Shown here: positions 26,380 through 36,777 of the stretch, in pieces
Position numbering within the stretch: the first letter of the stretch is position 1
Layout: every line of letters starts with the position of its first letter
NCBI GenBank assembly: GCA_000727475.1
Contig: KL647288.1
Span: forward strand, 223,510 to 287,509
Source: Sarcocystis neurona
Taxonomy: Eukaryota; Apicomplexa; Conoidasida; Eucoccidiorida; Sarcocystidae
Direction of reading: 5' to 3'
Length of the DNA stretch: 64,000 bases
Notes under the pieces: generated by a model
The model's database searches: none
What the model saw: only the letters and a program-made list of their open reading frames with translations
What the model was told of the DNA's origin: nothing
Program-made: the position numbers and the translations under genes

Positions 26380-28240
26380 CGTGCCCCTCTTGGTGTTGTT
26401 GAAGCGTTTCTTTTCGTTCGACTTGTTGAGGCGTTTCGGCATCTTGTCTCTGCCTGGTCTGCCTCTTCTTTGTTTGCTTCTTCTTCTCTTTTTTCTTCTC
26501 TGTCCTCTACTTGTGTTGTTCTCGTTTGCGCCTGCCTTCCTTCTCCCTTTTCATCTTTCCTTGCTTCCCTCTTCTGTTTTCCTTCCGTCTACCTTTCCGG
26601 CGCTGTTCTGGACTGTTTGACGAGAAGGTGAAATGCAAGGAAAGCAGGGAAAATAGGGGGAGGGGACGCCAGAGGGAGGGACGCGACACGCCCGTTGTGC
26701 GTTTGTGTTTTCACAGCAGAACGTTCTTTTGTCTCTTTTGCTGCACAGTTAAGTGAGGAGTACGCGTCGAGCACTTGGCACAAGAAATAGGAAAACGAAG
26801 AGAAGTAGCGAACGGAGGGGCGACAAGGACGTAGAAGCGGTGGAAAAGTAGGAGACGAAAGAAGGAGGGACGGGAGAAGCAGCTGTGGAGAAGAGAGAAG
26901 CACAGGAAGGATTTTCAAAAGGTCGGGAGAGTCTATTTCCGTAGAAGTATAAATGCGAATAATTCTTCTTAAGTGTCTCCTTGCCCTGCACGAAGCAACA
27001 GACGAGAACAACTGAAGAACGCGATATAGTGAATAACGCGGTAGTTCTTACAGTGTGTTTGATTCGGCGTTGCTCACGGGGAAGCCGGAGGTGGGTAACG
27101 AGAAGAGAAAGGAGAAACAAGGGAAAAGGCGGCAGTCGAGAGAGAGCAGTAGCGTCGTGAACAACAAAACAAGCTGGGGAAAAAAAGCAGACGCAACAGC
27201 AGGAGGAAGTGACTAGAGCAGGAGGAGGAGAAGTAGAAGAAAGGAGGAAAAAAGGGAAGAAGAGAGGTGGAGCAGAGCAAGACGGAGATGATGGGAGACA
27301 CAAAAGAGAAAGAGAAGAGAGGGAGCACGAGAAATACGGGTGAAAGAGGAACAAGAGAAAAATCGGAAAGAAGATGAAACAAGAGAGGAAATGGCTGACG
27401 AAGCTGACAGCAGACGCAGAAGGCAGAGAAGACAACGAAAAAGAAGACAAAAGGATGTAATTAAGGCAACGGTGAACAGAAAGCGGAAGTGAAGAGAAAG
27501 ACGTCGGAAGTGAGAAGGAGGAGAAGCAGAGGGTGGGCAGCAAAAGTAGAAGAGGAAAGAAGTTCATCGAAAAATAGAGGAGACTGAAAGGGAGGCCAGA
27601 AAACTGCACGGTGAAGACAGATGGAGACGCGGGGAAGCGGGAGAAAGAACGGAGATAAAAGAAGCGGTGTGCGTCGTGTGGTAGACGAGCAGAAGAAGAC
27701 GGATGTGTACGGACGAGAAAAAGAGAAACCGATTTACACGAAGAAGACGAATGAGATTTGAGGTGACGCAGAAGCGGCTGAGCTGGAAGAGGACACGGAA
27801 GAAGACTCACACAAAGGAGTGATGAACCGTCAGTAAAAAAAGCACGGCAGCACTTCATCAGAAACAACACACGAAAACAGCAAAGAGAAGGCACACAGGA
27901 ACAAGAGACACCGACGCCTGAAGCAGAGAGAAGTACTGGGAAAGCGGTAAGGAAGAAGGATGAGGAAGCAAGTGAAAGGAGCAGGCGTGGTGAGCAGAGA
28001 GACAGAAAAGGAAGCAGCAGAGGCGGAAGAAAAAAGTTATGAGAGGGGCACAGGGGAGGAGAAAGAAGGGAAGAGGAGGAGGATAGAAGAAGCTGATGAG
28101 GGCGAGGAGGTAGCAACGAGAAATAATTGCGGCGAAAGAAGCGGAAGGAGAGAAGAGGAAAGCACACTTGAGGCGGAGAAGACAGGGCATGAAAGCGAAA
28201 CGAGAGAATTGGGAAGAAGAGCTGAGGCGGGGGGCACAGG
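26380..28240. other. Pyrimidine tract switching to long polypurine tract
   Basis: About 26,380-26,620 is mostly C and T on the plus strand. From about 26,630 to 28,240 the same strand is mostly A and G. This opens misleading long frames on the minus strand, notably a 472-codon Ser/Leu/Phe-rich frame at 26,749-28,167. The last part of the purine tract is the start of the coding region at 27,960. The rest is probably 5' untranslated or promoter sequence. Confidence 0.7.
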
Positions 28241-31200
28241 TCAAGAAAAAGAAGGAGGCCTACAGCATGACGGAGCAGTATTTTCTTCTCCCGCCTACCT
28301 GTATGAAGATGCCTACTTCGGAGGTCAGAATGATTATTATGCGGTAGACTCTTTCTTTGATGACTGGGTAGAAGATGACGCCACGCAGATTTATTGTGGA
28401 AATGCGGTTTTGCACAAAGGTACTGACGGGGTAGCGAACAGTGAAGGAAAAGAAAGGGATGGCTGCAGCCTGTGCGGAGATGAAGAGACAGACACGGCCA
28501 AAGCTCAGGAGCGAGGCGACGTAGAAAAACGAGGCGAAGCCGCTTCTGTGAATTCTATGACAGCACCAACGGGTCGCACGCACGAGAAGACTACTCTCTT
28601 AGAGAAGAATTCACAACCGCCGAAACGGCGCCTTCACAAGCAGCAGCAGCAGCAGGAACAGCGAAAAGGGCAGCAGAAACAAGCGCCGCAGCAGGAGCAG
28701 GAAGAAGGGCATGAGCAAGGGCAGGAGCACCACGAAGTGAAGAAGGCAGTAGGGGAGGAAGAGCACTTGCAACCACAGCACTGTAGCCGCCAGAGACAGC
28801 AGTCGTTGCGGCGGCAGCACGGGAAGAACCTGTCTGGAACGGCGGAGGAGCGCCTGAAGCGACAGCAACAAAGATTAGAAGCGAGGAAGAAGAGACACGG
28901 GGACCGAGAATACGAGCGCAGAGAGAAGAAGAAAGTGCAGCAGCAGGAGCAACAGATTCGAATTTATTTTGCAGGAGCTGAGGCTACAGTGGTGTTTGCA
29001 TTAAAAAAGCTACTTCAGCAGCCCCAGTTTCTATCTCTGAGCGAGATAGTCGTCGTTTTCTGTGAGGTCGCACGACAACAGCCGGAGCACGAAATAGACG
29101 CTACAGAGGCTGTTTTCTGTCCCACGCCCACAAAAACACTTGACATTGTCCACGGTACCCGCTCACAAATTTCCATATCTCCTGCCTTGCTTAGTGAGGA
29201 ATTCGCAACTGTCAGTGCACTAACACGACTGTGTCCTGCTGCTCTTTGCATTGTCCGCATGCCCTGCCCGATACAAAACTATCTTCAGCAGCTTCAAATT
29301 CAAACCCTGCAGACGCAGCAGCTGTCGACGCAGCAGAATCTGGTAGCGCAGCCGCAGCCGGAGCAGCTACTTATCCAGCCGTATGTCTCGATCCAGGGAA
29401 AAACTGTTGGCAAACATGGATCAGAAGTGACACAGCAGCAGTCTGTGCATTCACCGTTCGCCTGCAGCAGCAGCAACGATACAGCGAGAAGCAGCAGCTG
29501 CTGCAGCACAAGCAGGGAAGATGCTGGCATCGACGGCAGCAGCACCGAAAAAAGCAATCGCCCTCTGGGGTTGTACACACACTTCTTGGTGTTGCCGCTG
29601 TTTACTGAAACGACCCGCTTACGTTCACTCGAGGCGTACTCTCGCTGCGTCTCCTCCACGAGCTCTTCGTGCATTGTCCCCACAGGCAGTGGCACTGCGC
29701 AGTCCGCCATTAAGCAGCGACAAGATGAACATTTCTTAGCTGGTGACACATGCTTCGTGCGCCGTCTGACGTGCACGAAGGCTCTTGTGAACAACCAGAG
29801 CGACGGTAACACTGCCCGCGACAACGCTTCCGATAGCCATCTGGGCGCTGCTGGCGGGTGCAGCAGCCACGAAAATTACTGCCGGAAAAGGACAACGACC
29901 AGTAGCCCGTTGAGCGAGGAAGTAGAATACAGGCCAACTTTCCACTCTTTGCCACGGCAGCTGAATAATCTTCTACGAGAGTTGAGAGGCGCCGGGAGAG
30001 TTGTGTGCATTTTTCAAGGTGTGAGAGCTTCGCTGGCTGTGCCGCAACCGCGGGTTGACGATGATGCGGAGGTGGAAAGGACAGAGAGAGACGGCGCACC
30101 CTCTCCTTTGATAACTCTTTCGCAGCGTGGACACACCGACAATCGCTGCTGTAGTTGCCAATGCATACCAGCATCAGGCGAAGTAGCCTGTTCCTGTGAA
30201 TCCTCAGGTGCCGCTTACATCGATTTTGAATGTTCTTCACCTACACAGTACGGATCTCCTGCTGCACAAAAAGATGCAGATTCACGTGGAACAGAAACAG
30301 GCCAAGGTAGCAGCCGCAGCAACACGATAGAGACGCTGTCAGCGGGGCGGTGGAGATCAACATCGGTTGCTTCAGAAAAAGTGGTAGCCGAAAGCACAAG
30401 AGAGGGGGCACGAAGCCGTAATGAAAGAATACAAACTTTGGACTCTGAGGTAGGCCAGGATAGCAGTTGCTTGCGAGAAAATGAAAAATTCAGTGCAGAA
30501 GGGAGACCAATTCTTTCCCCCGGAGAGCTCGATGAAACAATAGCTACACTTCTCGTCGACTGCGGAGTTGACTGCGTAGAACCTCCGGACGCAACGTCGA
30601 CTGCAGATTACATTCTCACCGCAGTAAAACATATGCGCGCTGCTCAGAGGGCAGTTGGTGAGCAGCACGTGCGAATGAAGAAAAGCAAGACTTTCACTGC
30701 GGCCGAAGCGGCCATTCTTGCCGAAGTTGCGCACGCAGCTACCTCCACCATAGCAGATTATGCTTTTCTTTACCATCCACATGTATCAACGGCAACACAA
30801 GGAGGACCCCCTGTTAGATGTCCAGAAGCAGCAGCCGCATCGAGACCAGCTTCTTGTGACGTGGCTACAGGAGCTCACGCAAGATCACAGATTGCAGCCC
30901 CTGTCCCCGCTACAGCAATGGTGCCCTCAGGCGTAGCGGCACTTGCAGCGATGGCAACAGGAGCAACCCCACAAGGCGCTTCAGCAGGGCACGTGGTGGC
31001 ACTGCGGGGTTCACGATCGACTGCAGTAGGTAGAGAAGGCACATGTGAAGACGTATTTACTGCATATAAAGATGTGTTTTCATTTGCGTGTCGGCTGTGG
31101 GGTAAGCAGCTCGTGCAAATTCCTACTGTCACTGAGAAAGTTGCCGCAGCTCTCATGCGGCAGTACAAAAGGCCTGCAGCACTGCTACAAAAAATTCATG

Positions 31201-31694
31201 TAGCAGAAGCAGACAAACGTCGAGCAGGAGCGCACGTCCCAGATGAAGAAGCCAAATTTGTAAGTGAAGCAAATGCGAGCTCACGAAGCCACTGGACTGG
31301 AAGACGCAAAGGAGCACCCATGAGTGCTGCCAATTATGGACATCGTGCCCCCGGTCGTCTCCTGGTGCAGACTCAACTAATTCCACTGCAGAACGCGAAG
31401 AAGGTGCAGAATGTTGCGCAAGACAAGGCTGGAATGAGGCGTAATAGAATAGAGAAGAAGAAGCAAATGGATCAAGCAGTGGAAAGGGTTGTTGGGGAGC
31501 TGGCTGACATTGTTCTTCATGGGTTACCAGCAGACGGTTTCCACGCGAAGTCTGCAGGAACTGAGGAAGACTTTGCCGAGGCGGTCGAAGATATACGTGC
31601 CTATAAAGCAGCTGGAAAGGTTGCTAAAATTGGAACAGCTCGCGCAAGGAAGATATATCTTCTTTTCGCAGAGGACGCATCGGGGATACCGTAA
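27960..31694 (+). CDS. Large low-complexity protein of unknown function (1,244 aa)
   Basis: A single uninterrupted frame far too long for chance. Residues 1-110 are Glu/Arg/Lys-rich. About 225-325 is Gln-rich, encoded partly by CAG runs such as the one at 28,641-28,655, and is very basic near its end. About 330-370 (start IRIYFAGAEATVVFALKKLL) reads like a beta strand, helix and second strand, as at the start of a Rossmann-type or formyltransferase fold. A later LGLYTHFLVLPLF stretch is faintly like the formyltransferase substrate loop, but the HxSLLP-type catalytic motif is not there. Ala-rich segments follow at about 980-1,030. The last 60 residues (ending RARKIYLLFAEDA) look folded and may be conserved. 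No signal peptide or membrane segment is seen. A nuclear or RNA-related role would be a guess from the charge pattern only. Confidence 0.8.
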   Translation: MRKQVKGAGVVSRETEKEAAEAEEKSYERGTGEEKEGKRRRIEEADEGEEVATRNNCGERSGRREEESTLEAEKTGHESETRELGRRAEAGGTGQEKEGGLQHDGAVFSSPAYLYEDAYFGGQNDYYAVDSFFDDWVEDDATQIYCGNAVLHKGTDGVANSEGKERDGCSLCGDEETDTAKAQERGDVEKRGEAASVNSMTAPTGRTHEKTTLLEKNSQPPKRRLHKQQQQQEQRKGQQKQAPQQEQEEGHEQGQEHHEVKKAVGEEEHLQPQHCSRQRQQSLRRQHGKNLSGTAEERLKRQQQRLEARKKRHGDREYERREKKKVQQQEQQIRIYFAGAEATVVFALKKLLQQPQFLSLSEIVVVFCEVARQQPEHEIDATEAVFCPTPTKTLDIVHGTRSQISISPALLSEEFATVSALTRLCPAALCIVRMPCPIQNYLQQLQIQTLQTQQLSTQQNLVAQPQPEQLLIQPYVSIQGKTVGKHGSEVTQQQSVHSPFACSSSNDTARSSSCCSTSREDAGIDGSSTEKSNRPLGLYTHFLVLPLFTETTRLRSLEAYSRCVSSTSSSCIVPTGSGTAQSAIKQRQDEHFLAGDTCFVRRLTCTKALVNNQSDGNTARDNASDSHLGAAGGCSSHENYCRKRTTTSSPLSEEVEYRPTFHSLPRQLNNLLRELRGAGRVVCIFQGVRASLAVPQPRVDDDAEVERTERDGAPSPLITLSQRGHTDNRCCSCQCIPASGEVACSCESSGAAYIDFECSSPTQYGSPAAQKDADSRGTETGQGSSRSNTIETLSAGRWRSTSVASEKVVAESTREGARSRNERIQTLDSEVGQDSSCLRENEKFSAEGRPILSPGELDETIATLLVDCGVDCVEPPDATSTADYILTAVKHMRAAQRAVGEQHVRMKKSKTFTAAEAAILAEVAHAATSTIADYAFLYHPHVSTATQGGPPVRCPEAAAASRPASCDVATGAHARSQIAAPVPATAMVPSGVAALAAMATGATPQGASAGHVVALRGSRSTAVGREGTCEDVFTAYKDVFSFACRLWGKQLVQIPTVTEKVAAALMRQYKRPAALLQKIHVAEADKRRAGAHVPDEEAKFVSEANASSRSHWTGRRKGAPMSAANYGHRAPGRLLVQTQLIPLQNAKKVQNVAQDKAGMRRNRIEKKKQMDQAVERVVGELADIVLHGLPADGFHAKSAGTEEDFAEAVEDIRAYKAAGKVAKIGTARARKIYLLFAEDASGIP

Positions 31695-33856
31695 TTAACT
31701 GGTGAATATTAGTGACTTCTCTGCAAGGCTCAACAATATATTCATATATACGCGTATGCGTGTGCTTCTGCCCACGTGTACCTGCACAGAAACATACACA
31801 CGTACGGAAAATTTACGTATTCCCTCCCTGTTGCATTCCGCGCATCTCGGTAGAGCCTGGCAAGTCCAGCGCAGCCGCGTGCAATCAAAGGCGGGGGCGT
31901 CCGTTTGCGTAGAGTGTCCGATCGATTTTTATGAACAACTTGTGTTGAAAGGACAGTGTTGTCTTCCGCCGTTTCAAATTCGTTGTGCAGCCACCATTGT
32001 AAGGTTTCCAACCGCGCTCCCGCCGGCAGCTGTGTTCACCCAGAACCAGTCTGATTAACTTCGTCCAGCTGTCTTCGCGTCCTAGTAGTACACAAGATAG
32101 AGTCTATCTCTCCTGCAGTCTAGCGCCTCTGTAGTTCTGCCCAGTATCCAACCAGAGATGCTTTTTGGTAACTGCTTTCTCCATTGTTTCCTGTTGATTA
32201 TCAGAGTGTCTCTTCATCGTGCCCTCGTCTGCAGCCAGTTCCGCAGGGGGTTATATTGTGGTGCACGTGCTAAACTATTTTGTGCAAACATGTGTAACAT
32301 GATTACGTCTGGCTGTGCGGCTCGCTTAGAAAGGCTGTATTCTCAAGCAGCACTTCTACATAGGAAGTGCGCTCAGCTATGGACGGTGCGCACATCTAAG
32401 CATGGTCAGCTGTGCAAGGCTACCTGGGCAGTTAGTCCACTAGGGCGATCCAGATTCCTTGGCCCCACGGAGCTTGTCATGATCGCTTGAAATACAAACA
32501 ACCGCCCCTCGTGCGTAAGCAACTCGTAGCACAACGTGTTGCGACACCGCCTTGACTGACAACTACAGTTGCAACGATGCGTCGTCCGCCACAGCTCTGC
32601 GGGGAAATCCACGGCGTCACCTACACTCACCTCCGCGAACACTGTATCACACACACCTGTATATACACGAAAAAAAGCTGATTATCAACTGGCATTCACA
32701 TTGACACCCAAAGTCTCACGCATACACTCTTCCATTATAACCTGACCTCATGAGTGCACAGACGTGCGCCTAGCATGGAGGAGGTGCGGTGCACCTTGTC
32801 TTCCAAAGCAATACAGAGCACAACTCGGGAACACTTTGTGTGGACTGTCCGCAAAGAACCTCTTTTGGCTATTGTTGAATTGATCATACAGTACTATATG
32901 GTATACTAAGTTGTATATACAATTACTTCCTATTTTGCACTTCGCCGACATTTAACACCATTCGCCTCATGTCAGCCGTTCTCGCACTCGCGAAAACGAA
33001 GCACACAAAATGCGCGAACAACCGTTCTTCGTAACAAATTTGAGGCAATAGCACGTTAAATTCACTGTACAGTAGCACACGACGGCTTTAACGTGACCCT
33101 CAATATACTCATCCGATCGTTGCACTCACATTCAACTCTACGGCATGAACCACATCCCTGCACACTTCCCTAAGATTCAATAACAAGATCTTTTATGCGC
33201 AAAGCCTGCGTGAAAAGGCCTCTACACACCGAGTGCCGCCTCCGCCAACTTCATTTCTCCACGGCGTCACGCTTGTGCTGTAGTTGCAGCTCCCGTTCAG
33301 CTGTACGAGACAGCAACACTGAAGCCACCACACGATGCAGCACGACTGAGCAGCAGCAACGTTCCTGGACTGATCCTCTTCGTAGTAACTTTGCCACAAA
33401 GCGTGCAGAACGACAGAAGAGCCAACAGCGAAATATTCGAAGAAATTAGGCAATGGCCAATTTTGACAATAGACAAGGATCCTGAGTGAACTCCGAGAAT
33501 CTTTCTACTAAAAAAACGTTAACATTCGTACCGATGCACCCGTGTTTCCACCTAATCCACGATGCTGGCTGTCTGCCAGCAGCTTCCAGGTGGATATTTC
33601 TATCTCCATCCTTCGTTCGCGTGCGAGCTGTGTAAAGGCTGTTCGAATATTGCAGTACATATATATATATCTGCATCTAACTGCAGATTAAAATAAATAT
33701 TGTGTCCTCGTCTCCTTCAATTCAGCTCCCCTAGCACAGTCGGTTTTTTTATCTCTTCAGTACCCTCCATCCTCTTTTGCTACCAAGGCGTGCACACTGC
33801 CATCCAGCAGACGGATACATGCACACAGATACACCGGCGGGTTGAGACGAACAAAT
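31695..33856. other. Intergenic, convergent 3' region; no gene recognised
   Basis: Lies between the plus-strand 1,244-aa gene and the end of the minus-strand transporter, so it should hold both 3' untranslated regions. Open frames at 32,158-32,490 and on both strands at 33,193-33,453 show no motif. A short TATA run occurs at about 33,657-33,671. Confidence 0.5.
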
Positions 33857-36004
33857 TCATACAGTCAACATCTCTTCACCAATTCGCTCCTGTAGCGCAG
33901 CTCGTTCCTGCTTAACTCTTTTTGTCCTCCTTTGCCAGCAAAACATGAAGACGAGCAGCCCTTCGTTAACAGCAGCAAGAACAAGGCAGAGCACGACCAT
34001 AGGATAGAACGTGTTGTTTACACTATAATCGCGCATGGGCGACGTGACCAGAGATATTATTCCACCGGCCGAGCAGAGAAATCCAATTAGCTTCCCGTGA
34101 TTCTCTGGCGGGAACATCTCTGTCACATAGCAGTAGATCTGAGACACGACGAAAGACATCTGCACAGTGAAGAGAATGGAAGCTAAGTATTGAAACGCTG
34201 TTATGCAAGGGATCCCCGGAATGAGCAGCAACACCCAGGACAGGAGACCTGCACTGTTGCATATCATCATTACGCGAACAATGCCTATGTGATCCGTAAG
34301 GTAGCCCAGCACTATGCACGGTGCGAAACCGCACACAGTGATGATTTGGTTTGCTGCGTAGGCGTCCGGAATCAAGCGCTTTGCAGAGGGCGTAAAAAAG
34401 AGAACGTCTATCAGGACGAATACAAAGTAAGGTATCAGAGGAAGAAACGATGGAGACACAACATCTCGTGCAAATGACTTCAATGACGTCAGCAGCTGCC
34501 GCAACATCGCAGTGCGACGGTTAACGTTTTCGTTCTGGTAGACTTTGTCCTCCATTGCAGTTCTCCTCCTCTGTTCTCGCACACATTCTTCCTCGCTTGC
34601 TGTAGCAGTATGTGTCACTCCTGCGCCGTCCTGTCCTTCCTGTTCGTCCCTCTGCAACAGCAGCAAGACATCCGCCGGTGCACCACCTGTGTCTGCTCCT
34701 GTGCATGCTGTCTCTCCATGCCTGTGTGGCAGCTGCGACCCCGTTTCAGCTGTTTCCTGCCGTACACGCGCATCCTTGCAACTTCCAGCAGTGACCCGAC
34801 CACGCTGAAGTGGTGAGGAGCTGTCCCTCCCTAGCGAACACCCACTCCTCCGGTCTCCTCCGCTTGTGTTCTTCAGCTGCATTACCTCCTGACTTGCCTC
34901 TGGAGCCTTTTCTCCTGTCTTCGTTGCTATCTCCGCCGAGCCCTCTTTCTCCGCCTGCGGCGGCGGCCATGCAGTCCACGGAATAATCAGCAAGGCAACG
35001 CTAATGCAGAAACCCAGGCCTACGCCTACGTATCCAAGCAACGTGCTTCGCAGCGTGGCGCCCGGAACGTTGAAGAAGATTTCCCTCAACGCCAGTCCCG
35101 CAACGAATGAAATCGATCTGCACGCCCCGTAGAGTGCTATGATGGTTGCAGTGAAGCCAGGGAACAGATTGGCCCCGCACAGACACGGGAAAAAAGCCAT
35201 ATCAATCCCTGCGCCCATGAAAACCATCGCCGGGACATACGCGCGAAAACCTTCACTGGAAAACGCCAGAAGCATCCAGCCAAGTACGAGACACCCAAGA
35301 CCGGATAGTGCACCCAGTTTTGGCCCTGCGTAATCCAGAATAACGCCCCCCAGCATAGCGAAGACAAAGTAGGAAGATGATGCGACGCTGAACAGATTAT
35401 CCACCGCGAGTTCCTGCGCCGGACACTTCGCTTCCTGTGGCTTCGGCGGTGGGTTCCCTATCGTACCCGGCGCACACTCCCACAAAAACGCATCTCCTCT
35501 ATACAGCATATCTGCGATCGTAGTCCAGTTCAAAAACGAAGGACCCGCCAACAGACAGTAGCAGCAGTACAAAAGAAACACCACCCACCGAGATACCGGG
35601 AACATCCCCAGTTTTGCTTGAGGTCGCTTGTGCCCACCAGCGTCCGGTCCCTTCGCAGTGGCTCCAATATAGGCATTACAATCCGCACCCAATTCAGAAC
35701 ACGGCGAAAGTTTCGCCGCAGAAGCAGCCCTTGAAATTTCCCGGCCAGTCTTGTTCTCACTCTCCATACGCTGCAACTGCAGCATCCCAGGTGCCAAGTC
35801 TGTCTGCATTGCTCCTGCAGGCTCCTCTCCCCCAGCAGCTACCACGGTACTCTCTTGCTCAACAATGGTGTCCTGCAGTACCACGCCGCCCACCTCACCG
35901 GTTCCCTTCCGGTGTACCGCCGACGCGCCGCTGTTTCGTTCGCTCTGAAAAAGTTGGAACCAGCACAAACAGCGGGAGGAGACATCACAGTGGACGCCGA
36001 CCAT
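33857..36004 (-). CDS. Apicomplexan amino-acid-transporter-type MFS protein (ApiAT family), 715 aa
   Basis: A single-exon 12-segment transporter. Membrane segments fall at about 139-160, 203-226, 230-249, 255-280, 284-311 and 321-346 in the N half, and at 520-540, 550-569, 578-598, 601-626, 637-656 and 667-690 in the C half. The N-terminal start of the core (FPVSRWVVFLLYCCYCLLAG, then LNW), the GYLTDHIGIVRV loop (MFS motif A-like, about 567) and the Cys-containing loop after segment 1 (about 172-200) are typical of the coccidian ApiAT/NPT group, which imports amino acids at the parasite surface. The core is preceded by about 137 hydrophilic residues and split by a charged central loop of about 170 residues. 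Downstream Met codons (66, 74, 80) could be the true start. The substrate cannot be read from sequence. It is divergently paired with the gene at 36,319. Confidence 0.88.
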   Translation of the reverse strand: MVGVHCDVSSRCLCWFQLFQSERNSGASAVHRKGTGEVGGVVLQDTIVEQESTVVAAGGEEPAGAMQTDLAPGMLQLQRMESENKTGREISRAASAAKLSPCSELGADCNAYIGATAKGPDAGGHKRPQAKLGMFPVSRWVVFLLYCCYCLLAGPSFLNWTTIADMLYRGDAFLWECAPGTIGNPPPKPQEAKCPAQELAVDNLFSVASSSYFVFAMLGGVILDYAGPKLGALSGLGCLVLGWMLLAFSSEGFRAYVPAMVFMGAGIDMAFFPCLCGANLFPGFTATIIALYGACRSISFVAGLALREIFFNVPGATLRSTLLGYVGVGLGFCISVALLIIPWTAWPPPQAEKEGSAEIATKTGEKAPEASQEVMQLKNTSGGDRRSGCSLGRDSSSPLQRGRVTAGSCKDARVRQETAETGSQLPHRHGETACTGADTGGAPADVLLLLQRDEQEGQDGAGVTHTATASEEECVREQRRRTAMEDKVYQNENVNRRTAMLRQLLTSLKSFARDVVSPSFLPLIPYFVFVLIDVLFFTPSAKRLIPDAYAANQIITVCGFAPCIVLGYLTDHIGIVRVMMICNSAGLLSWVLLLIPGIPCITAFQYLASILFTVQMSFVVSQIYCYVTEMFPPENHGKLIGFLCSAGGIISLVTSPMRDYSVNNTFYPMVVLCLVLAAVNEGLLVFMFCWQRRTKRVKQERAALQERIGEEMLTV

Positions 36005-36304
36005 ATGTACCCATCGTTATGCATACCAGGTGGTCTAATACTCTGGCATCACAGTGCGCGTGCCTTGAAGCTCTAGCTGTAAAGGGGATGAATTACGGGC
36101 GACTGAACGCAGCACGCTGCCGCCAAATATGCACGCTGTCTGTTGTCTGCCATTGTTGCCCCAGAACTAGTATCTATGTAAGTTTATTTTTATACGAGAT
36201 CTACACTGATGACTGCGCATACGCACTGGATTGCGGTAGCAAAATCCTGGGAAAATGTGAGTCCGCTCAACCGAAAAAAAAGAAACCGGACTGGGTGGTC
36301 TAAA

Positions 36305-36311
36305 CGTCTCT
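36305..36311 (-). promoter_or_regulatory. AGAGACG element (WGAGACG type) in a divergent promoter
   Basis: CGTCTCT on the plus strand reads AGAGACG on the minus strand, matching the WGAGACG element known from Toxoplasma promoters. It lies about 300 bases upstream of the transporter start and a few bases before the ATG at 36,319, in the only gap between the two divergent genes. Seven-base matches occur by chance, so support is modest. Confidence 0.35.
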
Positions 36312-36318
36312 ACACAAG

Positions 36319-36777
36319 ATGCTTGGTGCGTTCGCCCCCCATTGGGCTTGCTTGAGATACGCATCGTCATCAAGGTTCGATGCGTTTCTTCTACGTCGCT
36401 CCAACACCGAACATTGCAGAACTGTCCCCCCACAGAGACTACGTCAAGTTGACGCGAGGGCGAACCGAGACAAAAAGTCTCCTCGAAAAAAAGTGTTTTT
36501 ATCCCTCCTACCAGTGAATACGACTAAACCAGCTTCCCCACGTTCAGTCGAATTGCCGACTCTGAAAATTAACCAGCCGAGTGACACAGTCCCCCCCGGC
36601 TGCGACGTGACGACGTACAGTCGAGAGAAATTCTCTGCCGGCCTCGCTGTGCCTTCATTGAAAGAATCGGAAAAAAAAGCAGTTGTCGAGAAGACATTAC
36701 AATCTGCCACGAAAAATAAGCTTACCATCGTGGACATTCGAGGAATACACGATAATCCTCATCTATGGCCAAAGTGA
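36319..36777 (+). CDS. Small protein with mitochondrial-targeting-like N terminus (152 aa), unknown function
   Basis: The frame opens with an Arg/Ser/Ala-rich, acid-poor stretch of about 40 residues (MLGAFAPHWACLRYASSSRF) that looks like a mitochondrial presequence. A lysine-rich linker follows, then a hydrophilic body. The C terminus (LTIVDIRGIHDNPHLWPK) is compact, Trp-containing and looks conserved, as in small organellar assembly or complex-subunit proteins. I do not recognise the family. The ATG follows ACACAAG, an acceptable coccidian start context. It is divergent from the ApiAT transporter, with about 314 bases between the two starts. An extra 3' exon could exist at 36,930. Confidence 0.55.
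   Translation: MLGAFAPHWACLRYASSSRFDAFLLRRSNTEHCRTVPPQRLRQVDARANRDKKSPRKKVFLSLLPVNTTKPASPRSVELPTLKINQPSDTVPPGCDVTTYSREKFSAGLAVPSLKESEKKAVVEKTLQSATKNKLTIVDIRGIHDNPHLWPK

Larger units (their letters stand above)
18759..27959. other. No certain gene; possible MEMO 3' exon, microsatellites, strand-asymmetric tract
   Basis: Most of this interval looks non-coding. Possible exons with good acceptors occur at 19,885-20,055 (listed separately) and from 24,801, where a TTTCTCTGCAG acceptor opens about 70 codons with no family I recognise. TA-rich microsatellites continue to about 25,780. From about 25,900 the sequence turns strand-asymmetric (listed separately) and leads into the 5' side of the gene at 27,960. 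I found no tRNA or rRNA signature. Confidence 0.45.

Noticed and set aside
26042..26620. 192-codon plus-strand frame with hydrophobic tail
   Set aside because: The Leu/Phe/Ser-rich tail comes from the pyrimidine tract; no motif or conserved-looking segment.
26749..28167. 472-codon minus-strand frame rich in Ser, Leu and Phe
   Set aside because: It is the complement of a polypurine tract and overlaps the start of the plus-strand gene. Stop codons are rare there because of composition, and it shows no protein features.
35614..36303. 229-codon plus-strand frame opposite the transporter
   Set aside because: Antisense shadow of the ApiAT coding region; the sense frame has clear membrane topology.
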